DNA of 6,339 nucleotides. It comes from Chloroflexota bacterium (lineage in GTDB: Bacteria > Chloroflexota > Anaerolineae > J036 > Brachytrichaceae). The stretch lies in assembly GCA_021813225.1 (NCBI GenBank), contig JAKALH010000182.1:1-6339 (forward strand). The letters run 5' to 3'. How positions within the stretch are numbered: position 1 is the first letter of the stretch; the number at the start of each line of letters is the position of its first letter. This document shows, one piece after another, positions 1 through 4,743 of the stretch. A model generated the notes under the pieces. That model ran no database searches. It was not told where the DNA came from and saw only the letters and a program-made list of their open reading frames with translations. Made by a program: the position numbers and the translations under genes.

Positions 1-347
1 GTGTCGGCGATGAGGTTGTCGATGCGCCCCTGCACCTCGCTGAGCGGGTGCGAGAGGGCCGGCGCGATCGCCTCGGCTGCCGCCTGCGCCGACCTGGTGT
101 CGCTGATCACCTTCGTGTTGATGCGCACGATGTAGGATTGCGTGCTGACAGCCAGCACATTGCCGTTGCGGTCAAATATCGTCCCGCGCGGCGACTGGCT
201 CTGCACCACATTAAGCTGCTGGCTCCTGGCGCGCGGCGCCAGGGACGGCGACTCCACCAACTGAATCTGGATGCTGCGAACCAGCACGACCAGCACAGGC
301 AGCATGATGGCGATCGTCAGGATAAGCAGACGGCGCGGGGATATCAT
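1..347 (-). CDS. ftsI: Class B penicillin-binding protein (FtsI/PBP2-type septal transpeptidase), N-terminal part
   Basis: The gene reads leftward from an ATG at 347-345 and leaves the window still open, so only about 115 N-terminal residues are visible. Residues 7-23 are a single hydrophobic membrane anchor after a short basic cytoplasmic tail (MISPRR). Residues 54-66 read RGTIFDRNGNVLA, the RGxIxDRnGxxLA signature at the start of the pedestal domain of class B PBPs. The catalytic transpeptidase domain (SxxK, SxN, KTG) would lie beyond the window edge. In the family this enzyme cross-links septal peptidoglycan in the periplasm/outer-face compartment as partner of FtsW. The start overlaps the stop of the upstream FtsL-like gene as ATGA, indicating translational coupling. 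Its place after rsmH and an ftsL-like gene argues for ftsI rather than an elongation PBP2. A SpoVD-like paralogue cannot be excluded from the N-terminus alone. Confidence 0.88.
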   Translation of the reverse strand, partial: MISPRRLLILTIAIMLPVLVVLVRSIQIQLVESPSLAPRARSQQLNVVQSQSPRGTIFDRNGNVLAVSTQSYIVRINTKVISDTRSAQAAAEAIAPALSHPLSEVQGRIDNLIAD

Positions 348-691
348 CGGCTGCCTCCGCCCGCGATGGATGTCGTCATGATGGCTGTGCTGGTAGGTTG
401 CGGGAGCAGGAACTGTACGCCGTCAGGGGCCGAATACCCGGCTGCCTTCATGCGGCGCTCCATCTCCTGGGGCGATGTGATATCGCCAATCTGTTTCCAC
501 AGGGCGTTCGTCTCGTCGGTCACGCTCTGCGACTGGCGGTCGTAGATGTCCAACTGCCGGCTCATCAGCGCAGTGTGTGTGGAAACTGCCAGCCACAGAA
601 CGACCAGTGTGAACAGCAGCACGCCGCTGGACACGGCAACCATGAGCGCCTGGCGATTGGACGGATAACGGAACTGCTTGAACAACTGCAT
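344..691 (-). CDS. FtsL-like small bitopic division protein
   Basis: This is a protein of about 115 residues. It has a short basic cytoplasmic N-terminus, one strongly hydrophobic membrane segment (about 15-37 from the ATG) and then an extracytoplasmic stretch rich in polar and heptad-compatible residues (about 40-70) suited to a short coiled coil. This is followed by ITSPQEMERRMKAAGY, which resembles the segment after the coil in FtsL/FtsB/DivIC proteins. FtsL proteins diverge strongly in sequence, so the call rests on size, topology and the invariant position between rsmH and ftsI. In the family FtsL joins FtsB/DivIC to activate the FtsW-FtsI synthase. The stop overlaps the next start (ATGA, 347-344). 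The start is uncertain: ATG at 691 is chosen, with a weak GAG four bases upstream, but in-frame GTG at 700 and TTG at 706 would add 3 or 5 residues. The C-terminus is a short Thr/Ser/Gly-rich tail. Confidence 0.72.
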   Translation of the reverse strand: MQLFKQFRYPSNRQALMVAVSSGVLLFTLVVLWLAVSTHTALMSRQLDIYDRQSQSVTDETNALWKQIGDITSPQEMERRMKAAGYSAPDGVQFLLPQPTSTAIMTTSIAGGGSR

Positions 692-747
692 TTGACTCAC
701 GCTCAAGAACCGTCAGATCAAGACCTGAACCCGCGCCCGACAGATAC

Positions 748-1662
748 TTACGATGCAGGTTTCTCGATCACCCTCAGTTTTGCGCTGCGCGCCCGCGGAT
801 TTACTTCGACTTCAGCTTCAGACGGCGTGATCGGTTTTTTGTTGACCCGGCGCATGGCGGCGTTCACCCGCTGAACCTGCATGCCAGAGCCATCCTGCGT
901 CTCCTCATACTGTGATGCTTCTCGAAACGCCTGCTTCACGATGCGATCCTCGAGTGAATGAAAGGTAATCACCGCCAATCGGCCGCCCGGCGACAGCAGG
1001 CCGAACAACAAAGGCAATGCGGCTTTCAGCCTTCGCAATTCGTCGTTCACGGCGATCCGCAGCGCCTGAAAAACCTGCGTGGCCGGGTGAATGCGCCCGC
1101 GACTGCGCGCCACGCCCGACACCGCATCGCGCAACTGCGCCGTAGTCGTGATCGGCCGCGATTCCCAGATAGCTTCAGCGACCTGCCCGGCCCGCTCCAC
1201 CTCGCCGTTCTCGCGCAACAACTGTGTCAACTCAGCCACATCGCTGCGGTTGATTAACTCAGCGGCGCTTAGGCCGCGGCGGCTGTCGAATCTCATATCC
1301 AACGGACCATCTCGCATAAAAGCAAACCCTCGCGATGGATCGTCCAACTGGTTCGACGACAAACCCAGATCGGCCAGGATGCCGTCGAAAGCTTTGTAAC
1401 CCAATCGCTGCGCGAGTGCAGGGGCCTCGTCCAGCCATGACTGCCGCAAAACGGCCCGCGTGCCGAACCGGCTCAATCGTTGCGCCGAGCGCTCTATCGC
1501 GCCGGCGTCGGCGTCGGTGCCGAGCAGGAACCCATCCGGAGCGCACGCCTCCAATATCCCCTCCGCGTGCCCTCCACCGCCGACAGTGACATCCAGATAA
1601 AAACCGCCGGCTCTGGGCTGTAATGCGCTGATCACCTCGCCATAGAGAACCGGCGTATGCAT
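748..1662 (-). CDS. rsmH: 16S rRNA m4C1402 N4-methyltransferase RsmH (MraW)
   Basis: A 304-residue protein, within the usual RsmH length (about 300-315). RsmH methylates N4 of C1402 in 16S rRNA at the ribosomal P site using S-adenosylmethionine, in the cytoplasm. Visible signatures are HTPVL at 2-6, the SAM-binding loop DVTVGGGGHAEGIL at 24-37, GTDAD at 48-52, DGILADLGLSSNQLDDPSRG at 93-112, HPATQVFQALRIAVNDEL at 192-209, ITFHSLEDRIVK at 232-243 and the C-terminal NPRARSAKLR at 288-297. Nothing essential looks missing. The ATG at 1662 directly precedes HTPVL, the conserved N-terminus, so the start is secure. It lies 9 nt after the mraZ stop, with its ribosome-binding region inside the end of mraZ (only a weak SD is visible), consistent with coupled translation in the dcw operon. 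Confidence 0.97.
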   Translation of the reverse strand: MHTPVLYGEVISALQPRAGGFYLDVTVGGGGHAEGILEACAPDGFLLGTDADAGAIERSAQRLSRFGTRAVLRQSWLDEAPALAQRLGYKAFDGILADLGLSSNQLDDPSRGFAFMRDGPLDMRFDSRRGLSAAELINRSDVAELTQLLRENGEVERAGQVAEAIWESRPITTTAQLRDAVSGVARSRGRIHPATQVFQALRIAVNDELRRLKAALPLLFGLLSPGGRLAVITFHSLEDRIVKQAFREASQYEETQDGSGMQVQRVNAAMRRVNKKPITPSEAEVEVNPRARSAKLRVIEKPAS

Positions 1663-1671
1663 CTGTCGATC

Positions 1672-2100
1672 TCAGATTCCGAGTTTGGCCCAGACACTTT
1701 CCTGCGCGGCATGTTCTTCAATCTGCTGCCGCGCGCGCTGCCACTCTTCAGGACTCCACATTTCTATGAACTTCCCGACGCCGACAATGACAACTTCGCC
1801 ATTGATACCGGCATATTGCCTGAGCAGCTCCGGAACAATGACGCGCCCCTGCTTGTCGGGCACCGCATCGGTTGCATTCACAAACAGCAGGCGTCTCAGC
1901 GTTGCCGCATCGCGGCCTGTCAATGGCAACTGATTGACCTTCTGTGCCAGGAGTTCGAATTCCGCGCTCGGGTAGATCAACGCGTAGTGATCAATGCCTG
2001 CCGTCATGACCACACCCAGCATCAGTTCCGGACGGAACTTCGCCGGCAATGTAATGCGGCTCTTCTCGTCGAGCGAATGCCTGAACTCTCCCAGGAACAT
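1672..2100 (-). CDS. mraZ: Transcriptional regulator MraZ
   Basis: A 142-residue protein, the usual length for MraZ. It carries two SpoVT/AbrB-type half-domains. The first (about 5-47) includes GEFRHSLDEKSRITLPAKFR, the characteristic MraZ opening. The second (about 76-119) includes DAVPDKQGRVIVP. MraZ is a ring-forming DNA-binding protein that controls the dcw operon by binding direct repeats in its own promoter, and such repeats are present just upstream (2183-2159). A single WSPEEW near residue 115-120 and a charged helix end the protein. The ATG at 2100 starts exactly at the conserved MFLGE, with a modest GGA 7 nt upstream. It is the first gene of the operon, 9 nt ahead of rsmH. No anomaly is seen. 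Confidence 0.97.
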   Translation of the reverse strand: MFLGEFRHSLDEKSRITLPAKFRPELMLGVVMTAGIDHYALIYPSAEFELLAQKVNQLPLTGRDAATLRRLLFVNATDAVPDKQGRVIVPELLRQYAGINGEVVIVGVGKFIEMWSPEEWQRARQQIEEHAAQESVWAKLGI

Positions 2101-2142
2101 GGTAATATCCAGTTTGGCAGCGACGTTTGCAGATCAAGCGAT

Positions 2143-2158
2143 GCGGGTCAATACCCGC
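2143..2158 (-). other. Short hairpin in the mraZ leader
   Basis: A perfect 6-bp stem (GCGGGT/ACCCGC) with a 4-nt loop directly abuts the MraZ boxes, in the predicted 5' leader about 42 nt before the mraZ ATG. There is no T-run after it, so it is not a classical terminator. Its role, if any, is unknown. Confidence 0.35.
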
Positions 2159-2183
2159 TCCACTTTAACCCACTTTCTCCCAC
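2159..2183 (-). promoter_or_regulatory. MraZ-binding repeats (dcw operator)
   Basis: On the minus strand the sequence reads GTGGG-N5-GTGGG-N5-GTGGA, the three boxes beginning at 2183, 2173 and 2163, an exact 10-bp period so that all face the same side of the helix. The last two also fit AAAGTGG-N3 repeats. Known MraZ operators are direct repeats of TGGGN separated by 5 nt in E. coli and AAAGTG-type repeats in Mycoplasma, so this matches both descriptions. The array lies just after the predicted transcription start, where bound MraZ could block initiation. A fourth, degenerate GCGGG follows at 2158-2154. Confidence 0.8.
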
Positions 2184-2195
2184 AACGGTCCTTGG

Positions 2196-2224
2196 ATAAT
2201 ACCCCGAACAGGTTTATATCGCAA
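2196..2224 (-). promoter_or_regulatory. Sigma70-type promoter of the mraZ-rsmH-ftsL-ftsI operon
   Basis: Read on the minus strand, TTGCGA (2224-2219) is followed by a 17-nt spacer and TATTAT (2201-2196), close to consensus in both boxes and ideal in spacing. The start of transcription would fall near 2189, giving a leader of about 90 nt before the mraZ ATG. The MraZ-type repeats lie immediately downstream, which supports the assignment. No transcript data are available here. Confidence 0.65.
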
Positions 2225-2287
2225 GTGCAAACTAGTAGCCGCGGCAAATTTGCGATATGGAATTTGTGATAACCCCCAACGTGTACT

Positions 2288-2316
2288 TTGATTCTAATTA
2301 GAATACGCATTATTCT
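2288..2316 (+). promoter_or_regulatory. Possible regulated plus-strand promoter overlapping the palindrome
   Basis: TTGATT (2288-2293) and TATTCT (2311-2316) are separated by 17 nt, and the 14-bp palindrome fills most of the spacer, the usual geometry of a repressor-controlled promoter. It would drive the transporter gene from about 250 nt upstream. AT-rich sequence makes chance matches likely, and a minus-strand alternative (TTGTCA at 2325-2320 with TCTAAT at 2303-2298) is also present. Confidence 0.35.
2291..2304. promoter_or_regulatory. Perfect 14-bp palindrome, probable operator
   Basis: ATTCTAATTAGAAT is its own reverse complement over all 14 bases. A second, overlapping inverted repeat GAATA-N5-TATTC occupies 2301-2315. 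Such symmetry is typical of sites for dimeric winged-helix or HTH regulators (MarR, TetR or Fur classes, for example), but the class cannot be told from the site. No regulator gene is adjacent within the window. Confidence 0.5.
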
Positions 2317-2443
2317 ATATGACAATACGCCTTTTTGCCAAGATTTCACCAAGAACATGTATAGATACCTGACGTTATGAAAACGATGCGAAAGCGGCCC
2401 TGCTCATCTCAGACGTGGATAACGGGACTTACGTAAGATCGCT

Positions 2444-2470
2444 TTGCCTGCAACTATCGTGCTATAGAAT
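2444..2470 (+). promoter_or_regulatory. Possible promoter of the EamA transporter gene
   Basis: TTGCCT (2444-2449) and TAGAAT (2465-2470) are separated by 15 nt, slightly short, within TATAGAATAAAT. The 10-bp palindrome CTTACGTAAG sits just upstream at 2428-2437. A transcript from here would have a leader of about 90 nt. The GATAAT units at 2539 and 2551 are competing -10 candidates nearer the gene. Confidence 0.3.
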
Positions 2471-2569
2471 AAATGCCACGCTTTTCGCTTGTTTTCCAGT
2501 CATTACAGCCAGTCTGTGATACGCCAGCCTTGATAATCGATAATGCATGCGATAATCCCGGACTGCACT

Positions 2570-3499
2570 ATGGATATCGTTGGCATACTCACACTGGCCC
2601 TCATCTGGGGCGCTTCGTTTCTCTTCATCAAGGTCGGGTTGAACGGCGGCATGTCGCCGGTTCTGGTGGCGACCTGGCGGCTGGCTGTGGGCGCTGCTGT
2701 GATGTGGGGGATCGTCGGTCTCAGACGCCTGATCGCCCCTGCATCGTTCAAACAGCCGCTGCCCAGTGGTCGCCCGACCTGGGGCAAGCTCGCTATCGTC
2801 GGGCTGCTTAACAATGCGATTCCATTTGTATTGATCGCCTGGGGCGAGCAGCGCATCAGTTCCGGCCTGGCGTCGATCTTCAATGCATCGATGCCGATCT
2901 TCACGGTCATCGTGGCTCACTTCTTTACGCACGATGACCGCATCGTGCCGTTGAAAGCCATCGGCATTTTCACCGGGCTGGCCGGGGTGGCCGTCGTCAT
3001 CGCACCAGGTGCGGGGGATATGCGCGGCGAGTTGCCGGGCAGCCTTGCCGTGATCCTCGCTTCTTTGTCTTACGCCGCGGCAACGGTCTTCGTAAAACAG
3101 AAGCTGACCGGCGCCACCGACCCGATTGCAACCGGTGCAGGGCAACTGGTCATGGCGCTGCTGTGGCTGTTACCGCTGGCGCTGCTGACGCACGCCACAA
3201 CCGGCATCGCTGATATCCCACCGGAAGCGATGTTGTCCGTCACCGTATTGGGGCTTCTGGGTACCGGTCTGGCCTACCTGATTTACTACCTGCTCATCCA
3301 GCATGCCAAGGCATCGCAGTTATCTCTGGTGACTTACCTGCTGCCCGTCACCGCACTGATCTATGGCGCTGTACTGCTCAACGAGCAGGTCACACGGTAT
3401 GCGCTGGTCGGATTCGTGATGATTGTCGCCGGGATCATGCTGGTCAACCGCGCAAATAACGCGACGCTGAAAATCCTGCAGCCCGGCGACGCTGGTTAG
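2570..3499 (+). CDS. EamA/DMT-family inner-membrane transporter
   Basis: A 309-residue, very hydrophobic protein with about ten membrane segments in two tandem EamA repeats (about 2-145 and 156-293), the normal architecture and length of the drug/metabolite transporter superfamily (RhaT/YdcZ/PecM-like). Recognisable features are the opening LALIWGASFLFIKVGL, then WGEQRISSGLASIFNASMPI (91-110) ending repeat one, and SLVTYLLPVTALIYGAVLLNEQ (252-273) in repeat two, a typical EamA segment with the conserved proline and glutamate. Members export amino acids, metabolites or toxic compounds by secondary transport, and the substrate cannot be inferred here. ATG 2570 is chosen because the family usually begins right at the first helix and a GGA lies 7 nt upstream. 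ATG 2543 would add nine residues with no visible SD. The gene is monocistronic, divergent from the dcw operon and convergent with the oxidase. Confidence 0.93.
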   Translation: MDIVGILTLALIWGASFLFIKVGLNGGMSPVLVATWRLAVGAAVMWGIVGLRRLIAPASFKQPLPSGRPTWGKLAIVGLLNNAIPFVLIAWGEQRISSGLASIFNASMPIFTVIVAHFFTHDDRIVPLKAIGIFTGLAGVAVVIAPGAGDMRGELPGSLAVILASLSYAAATVFVKQKLTGATDPIATGAGQLVMALLWLLPLALLTHATTGIADIPPEAMLSVTVLGLLGTGLAYLIYYLLIQHAKASQLSLVTYLLPVTALIYGAVLLNEQVTRYALVGFVMIVAGIMLVNRANNATLKILQPGDAG

Positions 3500-3507
3500 C
3501 CGCGGCA

Positions 3508-3538
3508 CAGGTCTGGCTTCTCCGTGAAGCCAGACCTG
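3508..3538. terminator. Intergenic hairpin terminator between convergent genes
   Basis: CAGGTCTGGCTTC (3508-3520) and its exact reverse complement (3526-3538) form a 13-bp perfect stem with a 5-nt loop (TCCGT). It lies 8 nt after the transporter stop and 5 nt after the oxidase stop as each is transcribed, so it can serve both genes. The following plus-strand sequence is only moderately T-rich (TGTTACTTT) and the minus side has no T-run, so termination efficiency may differ by direction. Confidence 0.75.
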
Positions 3539-3543
3539 CCCTG

Positions 3544-4587
3544 TTACTTTACAATGACAGCCGTCACCATACCGAACATCCCATTCGAGGATTCGGCGTG
3601 GTTAAGGATATGGCAGTGGAATGCCCACACGCCGGCGGTATGCGCCGTGACGATGACATCGAAACGCTGGCCCGGCGCGATGTTGATTGTGTCGCAGTAG
3701 TACGGATTCGGCAGATTCCAGCCGTCCGCCGCAAAAACCAGTTGCTCCAGGCCGTGCAGGTGCATCGGGTGAATCATCAGTCCTTCGTTCATGTAGCGAA
3801 TGCGGATCTTCTCGCCCAGTCTGGCGGCAATCGGCTGCGTGTAAGGGAAGCCCTTGCCGTTAAACGTAAAGCCGCCGACGCCATCATTCAGAATCAGCGT
3901 GTAGTCGCTGTCGTAGGCAGGGTCTTTAGCCTTGTCCTTGCGGTCGACGATGAATGCGCCCAGCAGACCGCGCGTCACCTGCTCCGCGCTGTTATGGTGG
4001 GAGTGGTACATGCTTGACCCGACATTCTTCACCGTAAACTCGTAGGTGAACGACTGCCCCGGTTTGATAGGCGGTTGGGTGATGAACGGCACACCGTCCA
4101 TATTATTGGGCACTGCCTGACCGTGAAAGTGCACCGAGGTGCTCTGCCGCTTCATGTCGTTTTTGACGATGACGCGCACGGCATCACCCTCTGTCACACG
4201 GATTTCCGGGCCGGGCACCGTGCCGTTATAAGCCATGGCGTCCGCCATCGCCCCGCCGCCGGCATCCCACTGGATTTCGCTGCAGGTGAGGGTAAATTCC
4301 TTCACGCCATTGACGACCTTCGGTTCCAGCTTGTTCCCGAAGAACCTGGCGTCCTTACCGATGTTGTCAAGAAACTTCTTGACGCCCGCCTCGTGCATCG
4401 TGTCCATGTCAACCATGGTGGCCGCCGGCGCGGGCGTCATGGCTGCCATGCTGTCAGGCGAAGCCGGGGTGGTTGTGGGGGGAAGAGGCGCTACATTAGC
4501 GGCGCAGGCTGCCGCTCCCAGACCAATACTCGCCATACCTGCCAGCCTGATAAACTCACGACGCGACTTCAATTTCTGTTCCGACAT
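3544..4587 (-). CDS. Tat-exported two-domain multicopper oxidase
   Basis: A 347-residue protein. The N-terminus has a twin-arginine motif (SRREFI, R9-R10), a hydrophobic stretch (about 15-29) and AAAC at 25-28, which might be a lipoprotein cysteine although it is a poor lipobox. A Pro/Thr/Ala/Met-rich linker follows (about 32-64). Two cupredoxin domains carry all four copper motifs: HFHG (153-156), HSHH (195-198), HPMHLHG (273-279) and HCHILNH (324-330) with Met337 as probable axial ligand. Serine replaces the type 1 cysteine in the first domain (YHSHH), so only domain two should hold a type 1 copper, the arrangement of type B two-domain oxidases (small laccases), which work as trimers with the trinuclear centre at subunit interfaces. 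It should oxidise phenolic or metal substrates outside the membrane with reduction of O2 to water. Nitrite reductase is unlikely because its Cys motif lies in domain one. The start is fixed by AGGAGG 8 nt upstream. Confidence 0.93.
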   Translation of the reverse strand: MSEQKLKSRREFIRLAGMASIGLGAAACAANVAPLPPTTTPASPDSMAAMTPAPAATMVDMDTMHEAGVKKFLDNIGKDARFFGNKLEPKVVNGVKEFTLTCSEIQWDAGGGAMADAMAYNGTVPGPEIRVTEGDAVRVIVKNDMKRQSTSVHFHGQAVPNNMDGVPFITQPPIKPGQSFTYEFTVKNVGSSMYHSHHNSAEQVTRGLLGAFIVDRKDKAKDPAYDSDYTLILNDGVGGFTFNGKGFPYTQPIAARLGEKIRIRYMNEGLMIHPMHLHGLEQLVFAADGWNLPNPYYCDTINIAPGQRFDVIVTAHTAGVWAFHCHILNHAESSNGMFGMVTAVIVK

Positions 4588-4595
4588 GATCCAAT

Positions 4596-4601
4596 CCTCC
4601 T
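4596..4601 (-). promoter_or_regulatory. Strong Shine-Dalgarno of the multicopper oxidase
   Basis: AGGAGG on the minus strand, 8 nt before ATG 4587, is a full consensus site at ideal spacing. It settles the start and stands out because the other genes here have weak or no Shine-Dalgarno, suggesting efficient translation. Confidence 0.85.
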
Positions 4602-4674
4602 GGTAACTTCAAACATAGCCAATATGGGCCACAGCACAGCCAACATACGCCAGCAGCCCAACAGAACACGATTC

Positions 4675-4703
4675 AGTTTAGCAATCTGGTTTATTTGAAA
4701 CAA
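4675..4703 (-). promoter_or_regulatory. Possible promoter of the multicopper oxidase
   Basis: On the minus strand TTGTTT (4703-4698) and TAAACT (4680-4675) are 17 nt apart, giving a leader of about 80 nt to the ATG. The boxes are moderate matches in a fairly AT-rich spot. No copper-responsive operator (CueR- or CopY-like palindrome) was recognised beside it. Confidence 0.35.
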
Positions 4704-4728
4704 TTGCCGGATGTCACCCTTTGCGGCG

Positions 4729-4737
4729 TGATAAACT
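4729..4737 (+). promoter_or_regulatory. Possible extended -10 element for a leaderless transcript
   Basis: TGATAAACT can be read as an extended -10 (TGn followed by TAAACT) whose transcription start would fall at about 4744, the A of the start codon. This would explain the lack of a ribosome-binding site. The nearest -35-like box (TTGCCG, 4704-4709) is 22 nt away, too far to be convincing, so this is tentative. Confidence 0.25.
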
Positions 4738-4743
4738 TCCTGT

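Larger units (their letters stand above)
2225..2569. other. Divergent intergenic region without a convincing gene
   Basis: About 345 bases between the dcw promoter and the EamA transporter. Part of it, about 2245-2350, is clearly AT-richer than the neighbouring genes. It contains three perfect palindromes (GCAAATTTGC at 2244-2253, the 14-bp one at 2291-2304, CTTACGTAAG at 2428-2437), promoter-like elements on the plus strand, and three GATAAT units at 2532, 2539 and 2551. No tRNA fold, riboswitch core or long conserved reading frame is visible. The only plus-strand frames of note are 7 and 19 codons, without ribosome-binding sites. Confidence 0.6.

Noticed and set aside
48..545. Plus-strand open frame of 165 codons across ftsI and the ftsL-like gene
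   Set aside because: Shadow of two coupled minus-strand genes; no family features.
2134..2358. Minus-strand open frame of 74 codons upstream of mraZ
   Set aside because: It runs through the dcw promoter and the MraZ boxes and has no conserved motif; the regulatory reading is far better supported.
2377..2436. Nineteen-codon plus-strand frame in the intergenic region, considered as a leader peptide
   Set aside because: No Shine-Dalgarno, no run of regulatory codons and no attenuator-like hairpin after it.
2462..3145. Minus-strand open frame of 227 codons opposite the transporter
   Set aside because: Its product is rich in Arg, His, Asp and Gln with no domain-like pattern, and it lies antisense to a clear EamA protein; it is a GC-driven shadow frame.
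3598..4017. Plus-strand open frame of 139 codons opposite the oxidase
   Set aside because: Antisense to the conserved copper motifs, with no recognisable domain or ribosome-binding site.
4075..4698. Plus-strand open frame of 207 codons opposite the oxidase N-terminus and its promoter region
   Set aside because: His/Arg-rich low-information product, antisense to the Tat signal and first cupredoxin domain.
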